Shown here piece by piece: positions 45,239-55,442 of a stretch of 64,000 nt of DNA (positions are counted from its first letter, which is position 1; the number at the start of each line of letters is the position of its first letter). Origin of the DNA: Diphasiastrum complanatum (taxonomy: Eukaryota; Streptophyta; Lycopodiopsida; Lycopodiales; Lycopodiaceae); contig MU832004.1 in assembly GCA_029204225.1 (NCBI GenBank), positions 28,156 through 92,155 on the forward strand. Direction: 5' to 3'. The translations under genes were made by a program, and so were the position numbers. The notes beneath the pieces were generated by a model. The model worked only from the letters and a program-made list of their open reading frames with translations, had not been told where the DNA came from and searched no databases.

Positions 45239-45735
45239 TTTTTGCGCAAAATATTTTGCGTGGTACATCCACGCATGGTAGAACCATGCCAGTGGTATTT
45301 TTCCGATATCTAGATCCTGGAAATTTGCCACACCGTGGCAAATTTCCAGGGAACATGTATAAAACTTTGCCACGCATGGCAATTTTTTCCAGAGAGCTCT
45401 CTAGAAATTTGCTTTGCCACGCCGTGGCAAAGCAAATTTCTAGAGAGCTCTCTGGAAAACATTGTCACGCGTGGCTGCAAGAAGCGTGGCAAAACCACGC
45501 ATGGTGCAGCCACACGTGGTAGAACCAGAAATTTAAATTTTCTAAATTTTTTGTCATTTTTTTGTCAGCGAAAGTGTCGACCAGAAAATTTGCCGGCGTG
45601 GCTCTTCCACGTGTGGCTCTACCATACGTCAGTTGCCACACGCGATTGCCACATGAATTGCCATGCAAACCAGACGAGCTCCAAATTGACCCCTACTTTA
45701 TGTGCGTGGCAATATGCATGGCAAATTGCCAATGT
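45239..45735. repeat. Palindrome-rich block built on CCACGC-type units
   Basis: About 500 bp packed with inverted repeats sharing GCCAC(N)nGTGGC cores. Two major hairpins: 45316-45331 with 45335-45350 (16-bp perfect arms, loop ACC) and 45385-45420 with 45424-45459 (36-bp perfect arms, loop GCC). Further copies include GCCACGCATGGC (45370), GTCACGCGTGGC (45464), CCACGCATGGTG (45496), CCACGTGTGG (45608) and CCATGCAAAC (45661). Long frames on both strands here are by-products of the symmetry. Confidence 0.92.
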
Positions 45736-46169
45736 ATGTAGTTGTTAATGCTCGAAATAGAATTTGGTTTGCATTCTTGCAGCAACACTATTGCACTCAG
45801 ACAAGAGGATTTATTTTCTGCCCACGGGAGTGTACTGTCACAAAAACAACAACAAATCGGCATGGTATAAATGAACCATTGGCCTCCAGTGCACTAAGAT
45901 TCCTCGTAGAGGCAGGACAACATTTCATAAGATAGCGCAAATTAGACAGGTTCGTTGTGTTCCCCACGGAAAGATCCAATCAAACATGGTATCGTTCATC
46001 ATGTATGATGCTCAGGAGTCTGGAATGTGCATCATTCCTAATCTCTCCTGCTTGGACAGACTATGGTAGTGAAATGCACCATCATAGGGCATGAAAATCG
46101 CAATGAAAAGTCAATCATCTCAAGAACAGGGGTCGACTTGTCAAATAACAATCATTAACACAATCCAAT
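45736..46169. other. Unassigned segment left of the nested copia
   Basis: A short plus frame INEPLASSALRFLVEAGQHF at about 45870-45930 looks protein-like but is unplaced. It may be gypsy F sequence continuing beyond the palindromes. Confidence 0.3.
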
Positions 46170-46340
46170 GGTCTTTCAATCATAGACACGTTGATTCTTT
46201 AGAATAAAAGTGGTATTTTCATTCTGCTGATACTTCAATGGGTCAACCGCGCTTGGATTTGTCATGAAATTTGGGATTCAATGATAGTGAAATAGAGCTC
46301 AAGTTGTCACACAGAATGGTGGTAGCATTGAACTGAGTGT
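46170..46340 (-). pseudogene. Older copia 'G', RNase H end (left piece of split gene)
   Basis: Reading minus from 46340: TQFNATTILCDNLSSISLSL, NPKFHDKSK, then decay. This is the RNase H segment that should follow the sequence ending at 52775. The complete copia at 46341-52769 lies between the two parts. The last five bases (46336-46340, AGTGT) are the target-site duplication. Confidence 0.85.
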
Positions 46341-46995
46341 TGTGAAAAATACAGATCCTAAGTGGATCTAAACTCCAAGATCATTGGCTTGAATGCTTGC
46401 ACTCCAAACTACATAAGCTAGGAATTGGCAACACATTCTATGCTACCTAGAATGCAAAGAACTTGATCAAAAAGCATTTATCACAAATGGAAACTTCCAT
46501 AAACATCAAGTGCGGCCCAAAATAACATTATACAGTCCATAATACATCAGCCTATCACTTTTGGAAAGCACCTAAGATCATACACAATAGCTTGAAGACA
46601 ATACACACAACAATGCTCTCAATGGAGGAAGAAACAATGACAATGATCTATTGATCTCAATGAAGCATACAAAAGGTTTCTCCAACCTGTTCTCCACGAC
46701 TTCCCTACTATTTATGGATGAGGAAGATGACTCTCTCTCCTCTCTCTAGAAGGTACTTGACCCTAGATATTCCCTATATAGGAAAAATAGCTAAAAATGG
46801 CTTATATGACCAAAATACATCAAAATGGTCTCATTTTGAAGGGTATGAAGTTTGACACTTCATCATACTGAAAAAATACAGTAAATAAAAACATTGTGGC
46901 CTGGTTCACACGTGTGAAACTCCAGAACCAAAACTATTTACAATTTTAGCCAATTTAGGCCTCAAACTAGCTAGGAAATGTTGACAATTTTCACA
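46341..46995 (-). mobile_element. 3' LTR of the complete copia
   Basis: 655 bp, TGTGAAAA...TTTTCACA. The minus-strand pol frame enters it by five bases. Confidence 0.97.
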
Positions 46996-48465
46996 CTCCC
47001 TCTTCAACATTGGATGCTAGTTTCAACATAGTCTTTGAGCACATTCCAAGATTAGATCTATGCATTAAATATAGGTCCTTTCCCAATGGTTTGGTGAAGA
47101 TATAAGCCACACACTCCTTTGAAGAGACATGTTGAAGCTCCACCTCTTTGGCAATGACTTGATCTCTCACAAAATGGTGAGCAATCTCAATGTGCTTGCT
47201 CCTTGCATGAAAAACAGGATTGCTTGCCAAGCTTTGGGCTGAAAGGTTATCACAAAGTATGATTGGAGTCTTCTCTGGTTCCAGCAAGTGAAGATCCAAT
47301 AACATCCTCTTGATCCAAATAATCTCCTTGGTGCATGTTGTTAATGCCTTGTACTCGGCTTCGGTGGAAGATAGAGAGATAGTTGGTTGCTTCTTTGATA
47401 GCCATGAGACCACTCCATCTCCAAGATAGATTGCAAAGGCACTTGTTGACTTCCTATCCATTTGATCACCTGCAAAATCTGAATCTGAAAATCCACAAAG
47501 GTTAGGTGTAGTACCTCCATACAAGATGCCAAAATCTCTAGATCCCGAGATGTATCTAAGTACTCTCTTTCCTAGCTTCCAATGAGCCTCACTAGGATCT
47601 TGCATAAATTGACTTAGTTTACCAACCACAAAGCTTAGATCAGGTCTTGTGATGGTTAACCATATAAGAGATCCTATTAGCTTTCTATAGAGAGTAATGT
47701 CCTTGAAGGATCTTTCATTACTTCTTGTAGTTAGCTTTACATTTGATTCCATAGGAGTAGAAACAACTTTACAATCTTCCATATGAAACCTTTTTAGAAT
47801 AGAGTTAACATACTTTTCTTGACATATGAATGTAGATTTAGAAGTTCTAATAATCTCTATTCCTAAGATATAATGAAGTTTACCAAGATCTTGAATTTCA
47901 AACTCTCTTTTGAGTGCCATCTTGATTTCATCTATATCTAGATTGTTACCACCACTTAAGATAATGTCATCAACATAGATCAAAAGTAAAGTGATATCAT
48001 TTTCATTCAATCTAAAGTAGAGAGAATAATCATACTCACTCATAACAAAGTTTTGAGAAAGTAAGAAGGAATTGAGCTTAGCATACCAACTCCTTGGTGC
48101 TTGCTTTAGCCCATACAAACTCTTTTGGAGATAGCACACATGATTAGGCTCATCATGTGAAACATAGCCCTCGGGTTGCTCCATGTAAATATCTTCTTCA
48201 AGATCACCATTCAAGAAGGCATTAGTAACATCCATTTGCCACATATCCCAATCATAAAGAGTTGCAAGAGAGATTAGGATTCGAATAGTTACCATCTTTC
48301 CCACGGGTGCAAAGGTCTCATCATAGTCAATACCATATTCTTGAGCATACCCCTTTGCCACCAACCTTGCCTTGTACTTGTTGATTGATCCATCTTGATT
48401 TGTCTTAATCTTGAAGATCCACTTACAACCAATTGCCTTCTTGTCCTTTGGAAGCTTTACAACCT
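46991..48465 (-). CDS. Complete copia reverse transcriptase and RNase H
   Basis: One open frame of about 490 codons. RT: KKAIGCKWIFKIKTNQDGSI, YKARLVAKGYAQEYGIDYDE, MWQMDVTNAFLNGDLEED, SLYGLKQAPRSWY and the intact palm box LLIYVDDIILSG. Connection: LIGSLIWLTITRPDLSFVVG, HWKLGKRVLRYISGS. RNase H: FSDSDFAGDQMDRKSTSAF, SSTEAEYKAL, LCDNLSAQSLASNPVFHARS, KHIEIAHHFVRDQV, IFTKPLG. The frame runs through the purine tract and stops (TGA, 46991-46993) inside the 3' LTR. The start codon shown by the frame is internal; RT should be part of the polyprotein. Confidence 0.95.
46996..47005 (-). promoter_or_regulatory. Polypurine tract
   Basis: GAAGAGGGAG on the minus strand directly before the 3' LTR; it is translated as part of the last pol codons (EEG). 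Confidence 0.85.
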
Positions 48466-49317
48466 CCATGTGTTGCTTTTGATGAGTGCTTGATGCTCAT
48501 GATCCATGGCTTGGATCCATTCCTTCTTTTGAATTGCTTCACCTACACAAGTTGGTTCATCAAAAGAGGTAAGAAAAGCAAAGTTAGAGTTGTCCACCAC
48601 TTGCTTTCCTTTTTCATCATAGGTTAGCCTTGATGGCTTAGCCCTTTGCCTTTGAGTCTTCCTTGAAGTTTGCTTTGGAGTGGCATCTCCATCTTCATCC
48701 AAGACATCTTGCACATCATGATGATTAGTAGGCACATCAACATCAACATCAACAACATTGGAAACATTCTCTTCATGAAAGATGACATCCCTACTTATGA
48801 CAACTTTCTTTGTAGAAGGAATGTACACTTTGTAAGCCTTGCTTACTTCACTATAGCCAACAAACACACCCTTCTTTGATGAAGGATCTTCTTTAGTTCT
48901 ATCATCAAGTGTGATATTGACAAAACATGTACATCCAAAGATCCTACAATGCTTGACACTCGGCCTTCTACCATAAAGAACCTCATGAGGAGTTTTACCA
49001 TCCAAGGAAGCACTTGTCCATCTATTACATAGATAGTTAGCACATGCTAAAGCTTCCCCCCAAAAAGACTTAGCAAGATTAGCATGTAGTCTCATTGCCT
49101 TGGCACATTCACAAAGGGTTCTATTCTTCCTCTCGGCCACTCCATTCTGTTGTGGAGTCCTAGGACTAGACATCTCCCTCTTAATCCCATGTGCTATACA
49201 AAAGTCTTTGAACCTATTTGAGGTGTATTCCCCTCCATTATCAGATCTTAAGCATTTGATCTTTGTATTGAATTGGTTTTCCATTTCATTCTTGAACTTG
49301 ACAAATGCAGCAAACAC
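48466..49317 (-). CDS. Complete copia integrase core and linker
   Basis: The frame continues integrase: FAAFVKFKNEMENQFNTKIK, LRSDNGGEYTSNRF (second Asp), TPQQNGVAERKNRTLCECA (catalytic Glu), RIFGCTCFVNI and KKVVISRDVIFHEENV. An acidic linker (DVDVDVPTNHHDVQDVLDED) precedes the conserved FDEPTCVGEAIQKKEWIQAM block that leads into RT. At about 48466 one base is missing (ACATGGAGG where ACATGGGAGG is expected), moving RT into another frame. Integrase inserts the cDNA copy; all three acidic residues are intact. Confidence 0.93.
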
Positions 49318-50942
49318 TCATCCTTACTTTTAAGAAGATAGATCCAAGTATACCTACTAAAGTCATCAATGAAAGTTGCATACATCTTTGCCCCACCATT
49401 GCTAGTTGTACTAGAAGAATGAATATCAGAATGCACAAGTTGAAAAGCTTCTTTAGATCTAGAAGTAGATCTAGAATAAGCAAGTCTATGAGATTTGGAC
49501 AAGGCACAATGTTCACAAACACTATTGTTTGCAACAAGACTTTTAGGGAGACCAAGAACAAGCTCTTTCTTTGCCATTACCTCCAAAGATTTGAAGTTGG
49601 GATGGCCCAACCTCTTGTGCCAAACTTCTTGGTTTGTCAATTGCTCCCTAGCCATACATCCTTCATGATTAGAGATCACACATGCATCAAGCTTGAAAAG
49701 TTTACCATGCCTCCTACCTTGAGCAATCAAGGATCCACATTTACTTATCAAACATGCATCTCCAATGAACTCCACATCAAGTCCTTTGTCAATCATTTGA
49801 CTTACACTAAGCAAATTCTTAGTGATTGAAGGAATGTACAAAACATTTTCAAGATTTGCTTTCCTATTTGTTGAAAGGGAAATAGGAATAGTGCCTATGC
49901 CTTTGATGTCACATTGACCATCATTTGCAGTGTAGATGATGTTACCTTCTCCCTCATAAGACAATAAGGATGTAAAGTATTCCTTATGTCTTGTCATGTG
50001 AGATGAGGCTCCACTATCAATCCACCAAGGATCATTATCATCTATGTTGGCTAACAAACTTGAAGTCATAACAAGTGATTCACATGTGTTATGTTCTTCC
50101 TCATCTATTGTAAGATTTCCTTGCCTCTCTCCTTGCTCTCTTTTCTTCTTATAACATTCATTTGCAAAATGACCTTTTATCCCACAATAAAAGCACTTGA
50201 ACTTTGACTTATTGTTCTTAGTAGAAGAGGAAGAGGAAGAGTGATCATCATGATCAAAGTTACCACCTTTGGACCATTTCCCTTTGCCTTTACCTTTGCC
50301 CTTGATTTTGCCTTTTGTGAAGAAAGCCTCTTCACCTCCACCTTGCAAGGATGCACCATCAAGCTTTGATTGCAACCTATGTTCTTCAGCCAATAAGATT
50401 TCTTGCAAGTCAACCACACTTGGCAAGACTCTTTGAATGGCAAAACTTTGCACAAGGTTAGCATGTTCATTTAGCAAACCATTCAACATAACTTGGACTA
50501 TTTCACCATCTTTTATGTTCTCATCAATGCATGCTAAATCATCACTTAGGGACTTAACTCTCAAGATAAATGCATGAGCACTTTCACCCTCTCTTTGCCT
50601 ACTAGAAAATATTTGTCTCCTTAGGGTCAATACCCTAGATGTGGACTTTGATTCAAAGAGCTTCTTTAAGGCATTCCATGCCTCACTTGCACTTTGACAC
50701 TTTCCAACTTCCTTGAGAAGTTCATTTGTAACATTCATTTTAATGATATGAAGAGCCCTTTTGGCCTTCTTATCAAACCTTTGTTGCTCTTGAAGTGTGA
50801 GAGGTCTCTCTTCAATTTCTGCAACTATGTCCATGAGTTCATTCAACTCAAGTAAGGACTCCATCCTCACTTTCCAAGTAGAGTAGTTTGATGAACTCAA
50901 CCTTTCACTAGACTCTAGCATGATCCCACCATTGGAAGCCAT
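49318..50942 (-). CDS. Complete copia gag, protease and integrase N-terminus
   Basis: Starts at ATG 50942 (MASNGGIMLESSERLSSSNY). Gag (UBN2 type) runs through YSTWKVRMESLLELNELMD and QIFSSRQREGESAHAFILRV. The nucleocapsid knuckle CFYCGIKGHFANEC is intact (CX2CX4HX4C), preceded by a Lys/Gly-rich patch. Protease active site WWIDSGASSHMTRH is intact. GAG-pre-integrase has VWHKRLGHPNFKSLEV and CEHCALSKSHRLAY (HHCC zinc site). Integrase begins with LVHSDIHSSS and TFIDDFSRYTWIYLLKSKDE, first catalytic Asp. The 564-codon frame continues to 49248, but the homology shifts frame at about 49318 (one base missing within GATGAGTGTTTG), so the last 23 residues are spurious. Confidence 0.93.
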
Positions 50943-52102
50943 GATTCTAATGTTTCTTCAACTTTTATATTCTGTCCTAAAGCACTTAGCACTCACTTTT
51001 CTCTCAACAAATGATAGATAAAGAGATCTATGAAGATTTAGGACCCTAAAACACTTCTATCTTGAACCTAGATGGTTTCCAAGCATAGAAAGGAAGATTG
51101 AAACACATGCAACACTTTGCACACACTAAGAATGGATTACAAAATCAAACTAACCTGAACACACTCTTGCTTAAGCTCTCAAACTTTCCAGCAAGTGACC
51201 AAATCAAGTTATGGTGTGAAGAGTTACTTGCATTCTTAGAAAATACCCAAAACTAGGATGCCAAGATTACCTAGTAATGAACAAACTTGATCAACATATG
51301 ATCAACACACTAAGATATTGATTCAACCTGTAAAACCACATGTAAACCACACTTCTAAAAGTTTATAAACTCCAGCAAGTGATAAATACAAGATTTAGAG
51401 GTGAATGAATGAGCACACTTAGTGAATCACAAGACTAGCTTCACTATCTTGTCAAATCTTGGTGTTTAGATGTAGATCTAAGATCACTTCACATGAGAAT
51501 GTTCCTCAACCTGTTAAGAACCTGAAAACACACTTGCATAATGGTTAACACCTTCCAGCAAATGCTCCAATCAAATTACATAAGGAGAGTTACTTACATG
51601 CTCAACAAAGTACACCAAAATTTATGCCAAAATTGATGACAATCTTTACAATATGCTCTTCACAATGGAGCTTACAATATGTTCACCCAAAAAAGGGGAT
51701 CTTTCATCCAAATGGGAGCTTTGCTCAGCCTTTAGGAGAATTATAACTCACTCAAAAGAGCATTTGTCATCCACTTAAGGAGAAGTTTCATCCACTTAAG
51801 GAGAGTGTTCATCCAAGAATGGAGATTGTCAACAATAGGATTGAAAAGAACATTGTTAGTATTGAATATGCACAAGCCTCACAATCACAAATGATTAGGT
51901 GTTATGATCTGATCCAAAATAGTTTCTTTTCAGCCTCTGATCTTCAATAGACCTGAAATATGCTTTTGATCCACAAGTTCAACTCACAAAACAAAGGTTA
52001 GTAAGATTTGATCAACAAAGCAATGCAAAATCATGCTAGAACTTGATCAAACATCCAAATATCACCAAAAATGGAATACTTACTGTAAATAGAAGCCAAC
52101 CA
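50943..52102 (-). repeat. Leader of the complete copia with three imperfect repeats of about 175 bp
   Basis: Non-coding. Phrases such as AACCTG, AAACACAC..CTT and TTCCAGCAA(G/A)TG recur in the same order near 51155, 51330 and 51505. Such leaders often hold packaging or translation elements; no function is shown here. Confidence 0.65.
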
Positions 52103-52114
52103 GCTCTGATACCA
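52103..52114 (-). promoter_or_regulatory. Initiator-Met primer-binding site
   Basis: TGGTATCAGAGC on the minus strand, perfect match to the usual plant copia primer site, with no gap to the LTR. Confidence 0.95.
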
Positions 52115-52769
52115 TGTGAAAAATACAGATCCTAAGTGGATCTAAACTCCAAGATCATTGGCTTGAATGCTTGCACTCCAAACTACATAAGCTAGGAATT
52201 GGCAACACATTCTATGCTACCTAGAATGCAAAGAACTTGATCAAAAAGCATTTATCACAAATGGAAACTTCCATAAACATCAAGTGCGGCCCAAAATAGC
52301 ATTATACAGTCCATAATACATCAGCCTATCACTTTTGGAAAGCACCTAAGATCATACACAATAGCTTGAAGACAATACACACAACAATGCTCTCAATGGA
52401 GGAAGAAACAATGACAACGATCTATTGATCTCAATGAAGCATACAAAAGGTTTCTCCAACCTGTTCTCCACGACTTCCCTACTATTTATGGATGAGGAAG
52501 ATGACTCTCTATCCTCTCTCTAGAAGGTACTTGACCCTAGATATTCCCTATATAGGAAAAATAGCTAAAAATGGCTTATATGACCAAAATACATCAAAAT
52601 GGTCTCATTTTGAAGGGTATGAAGTTTGACACTTCATCATACTGAAAAAACACAGTAAATAAAAACATTGTGGCCTGGTTCACACGTGTGAAACTCCAGA
52701 ACCAAAACTATTTACAATTTTAGCCAATTTAGGCCTCAAACTAGCTAGGAAATGTTGACAATTTTCACA
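52115..52769 (-). mobile_element. 5' LTR of the complete copia
   Basis: 655 bp. On the minus strand CTATATAGG at about 52548-52556 is the likely TATA box driving the element transcript. It directly abuts the primer site. Confidence 0.97.
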
Positions 52770-53815
52770 AGTGTGATGTAGGTCGTGAAGTAATAATCTG
52801 ATCCATACAACTTCTTTTGAAGCTTGACATGTTGTGATGTACTTTGCCTTGGTCGAAGAAAGCGCAACTGATTTCTGCTTCTTTGAGTTCCACGAAATCA
52901 GTCCCCCTGGCAGATAGAAACAAAGCCCATAGGTAGATTTTCTAGTAGAGACTGTTCCTCTCCAATCTGAGTTGGAGTAGCCTCGCAGGACGAGTGGTTC
53001 GATAACATTTTCATCATAACATAAAATGTGATCTAAGCTTTTCTTGAATATATCTCATCACTCTCTTTAATACTTTCCAATGAGAGATCCTAGGATTAGA
53101 CATGAATTGACTTAACGTGCTAACAATGTATGCCAAGTTTGGTCTAGTACACATCATTGCATACATCAAAGATCCTATGAGTGAATGATAAGAGTACTTC
53201 GCTAAGTCAAGTACTTCACTATCATAATCAGCACAAGTAAGTTTAGTCAATACTATATTTGGATCCATTGGAGTATCAATTGGTTTGCAATTAGACATAT
53301 GGAATTTTTCTATAATGTCTTTTAGATATGCCTGCTGGCTAAGATATATCTTCTTTTGAAGTCTATTTCTAGTAATGTGAATGCCTAGCAAAGAATGGAT
53401 AGCTCCTAAATCAGTCATGTCAAATTCCTTTGATAGGTCACTCTTAGAAGTGTGCAGAAGAGAAGTGTCATTAGACAAAATAAACGCGTCATCTATGTGA
53501 AGAGCTATGTGAACTAAATAGGTGCCTATATGCTTTGAATAAACATTTCAGTTAGTTGAATTGTTTGCAAATTCCAATTGAATGAGATAAGAGTTGATTC
53601 TATCGAACCATGCCCTTGCGGCCTATTTACAACCGTAGATTGCTTTGTGCAGCTTGCACACTTTGTGCTCTTGGCCTTTGACTTCTAATCCCTCTAGTTG
53701 GAAGGTATATAGCTCTTCTTCGATGTTGCTGTTGAGAAATGCTATCTTGACATCCATTTGGTGCATTTCGAGGTCTTCTGTGACTGCTAACGCAATCAGA
53801 GTAATAAACTAACAT
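52770..53815 (-). pseudogene. Older copia 'G', RT and RNase H (right piece of split gene)
   Basis: Reading minus from 53815: MHQMDVKIAFLNSNIEEELY, KAIYGCK then a stop, ARAWFDRINS; the palm box is damaged (LHIDDAFIL for YVDD) near 53490. Frame 53014-53478: EFDMTDLGAIHSLLGIHITR, FHMSNCKPIDTPMDPN, YHSLIGSLMYAMMCTRPNLA. RNase H follows a stop: VLRGYSNSDWRGTVSTRKST, LISWNSKKQKSVALSSTKAK, ending LLLHDLHHT at the AGTGT duplication. The remainder lies at 46340-46170. Upstream homology stops at 53815, where it meets the gypsy element. Confidence 0.88.
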
Positions 53816-55442
53816 GGAATACATCACAGGCTCGTGTGGAAGTAGGAAGCTGTAAGCGATATGTAACTGGACTAAGAACCCCAAAATGCGATAAGGCCCA
53901 TAATAACATGGTGAAAGCTTATTGGTAGAAGCATGGCCCTGGACAAAATGATGACGTGCAAACCGTAGGCATAGATAAACCATATCTCCAAGCTGAAACT
54001 CAACATGGTGGCGGTGACGATCAACTGAGATGGGATAATGCTGCTGAACATGTTGTAAATGAGAACTGGCCCAGGTAATAAGCTCTCAGGCACCTGATAG
54101 AAAGGATGCAAGTGTGACAGGTGTATCCTCAAGAGGGAGAGGAATGCCAGGTAAAAGAGGTGCATAGTGATGAGATAATAAAAATGGTGAGACACCTGTG
54201 TTGGTACTAACATAGCTATTATAGCTATACTCTGCTAAACATAAATGCTGATTCCAATCCTTCCCAGAAGGAGTAACAAAATGGCTTAAATAATCCTCAA
54301 GGAACCTATTAAGGACCTCAGACTGCCCATCATAAGTAGAGTGATAAGCAGAACCCATAAAAAGCTATACATCCAAGAAGCTCTGTCCAAAATATAGATG
54401 TAAACTTACTATCCCGATCAGAAAGGATAGTACGAGGAAATCCATGCAGGCGAAAAATATTTGATAGGAACAAACGTGCACACTGCTCTGCTGCAATGGT
54501 ACTGCGAATTGGTATAAAATGTGTCTGTTTTGAGAACCTATCAACTACCACCATACATGAATTGTGACCACGCTGGGTATGATGAAGGCCAAGGATAAAG
54601 TCCATAGATATATCAGTCCATTGACGATGAGGAATAGGCCAACTCTGGAGCAAACCAGCAAACTTAGCACGAGAGTACTCATTACAAAGACAGAAAGGGC
54701 ATGTACGAATAAGCACAACAAGCTCAGATCGAAGAGAGGGCCAATAGAAATGGTCTTTGAGACGAGCATAAGACTTCTGAAAACCAAAGTGACACCCAAC
54801 AGGGGAGGAATGAGCATCCGACAACAATTGGAAACGGATACCCAAGGAACTTGAAATACAAAGAGAATCACAATGATAAAGACGGTTGTCAACAATGGAG
54901 TAAACCTGATGAGGACGGGATGAAACGGGTGGGGCAGAACTATAAACATCACAAAAACGTGTAAGATATGCGATAGGTAGATTATCAAACCATGTAGGAA
55001 TAGTAGAAACGAGTGTATTCAACAAAGCTAAAAGACGAGATAATGCATCAGCAACAATGTTAGCATGACCAAGATGATACAATATAGAAAAATTAAAAGA
55101 CTGTAAAAACTGCAACCAACAAAACTGATGATCACCAAGGTCACGTTGAGAAAACAGATAACATAAAGATTGGTGATCAATAATAATATCAAATGGAACT
55201 CGATAAAGATAATGGTGCCACTTCTTAAGAGCATAGATAATAGCAAGAAGCTCTTTCTCATGCACAGAATAACGTTGCTCATAAGAGCAAAGACGACACA
55301 ACTCATAAGCAATAATGCATTGTGACTGGCGAAGCAAAGCACCCAAACCAACATTACTAGCATCAGTCTCAACAAGAAACTTCTGATCAAACTGGGGTGA
55401 ACACAACAGCAACATCAACAATAGCACGACAAAGAGTATCAA
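53816..55442 (-). pseudogene. Gypsy H RNase H and integrase
   Basis: Frame 54330-55442 (370 codons): RNase H FLVETDASNVGLGALLRQSQ, YSVHEKELLAIIYALKKWHH, DHQSLCYLFSQRDLGDHQF, HANIVADALSR; integrase zinc site (H..H in AHSSPVGCHFG, C..C in CPFCLC), WTDISMDFILGL and ILSDRDSKFTS with two catalytic Asp. After a shift at about 54355 the frame 54086-54358 gives YDGQSEVLNRFLEDYLSHFV with the Glu. The tail MVYLCLRFARHHFVQGHAST and KLSPCYYGPYRILGF (to 53860) is the gypsy integrase C-terminus, cut at 53815. Confidence 0.9.

Larger units (their letters stand above)
46341..52769 (-). mobile_element. Complete Ty1/copia retrotransposon with target-site duplication
   Basis: 6429 bp: 3' LTR 46341-46995, pol and gag on the minus strand, 1160-bp leader, primer site 52103-52114, 5' LTR 52115-52769. 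The LTRs are both 655 bp, begin TGTGAAAA and end TTTTCACA, and differ at only four positions by my count with no indel. It is flanked by AGTGT at 46336-46340 and 52770-52774. The target is the RNase H gene of an older copia; removing the element and one AGTGT restores that reading frame. All catalytic motifs of protease, integrase, RT and RNase H are present, but two one-base shifts interrupt the polyprotein. Confidence 0.98.

Noticed and set aside
45177-45748. Overlapping long frames on both strands
   Set aside because: The inverted symmetry of the palindrome block makes both strands open; peptides such as NFLARELSRE repeat only because the DNA does.
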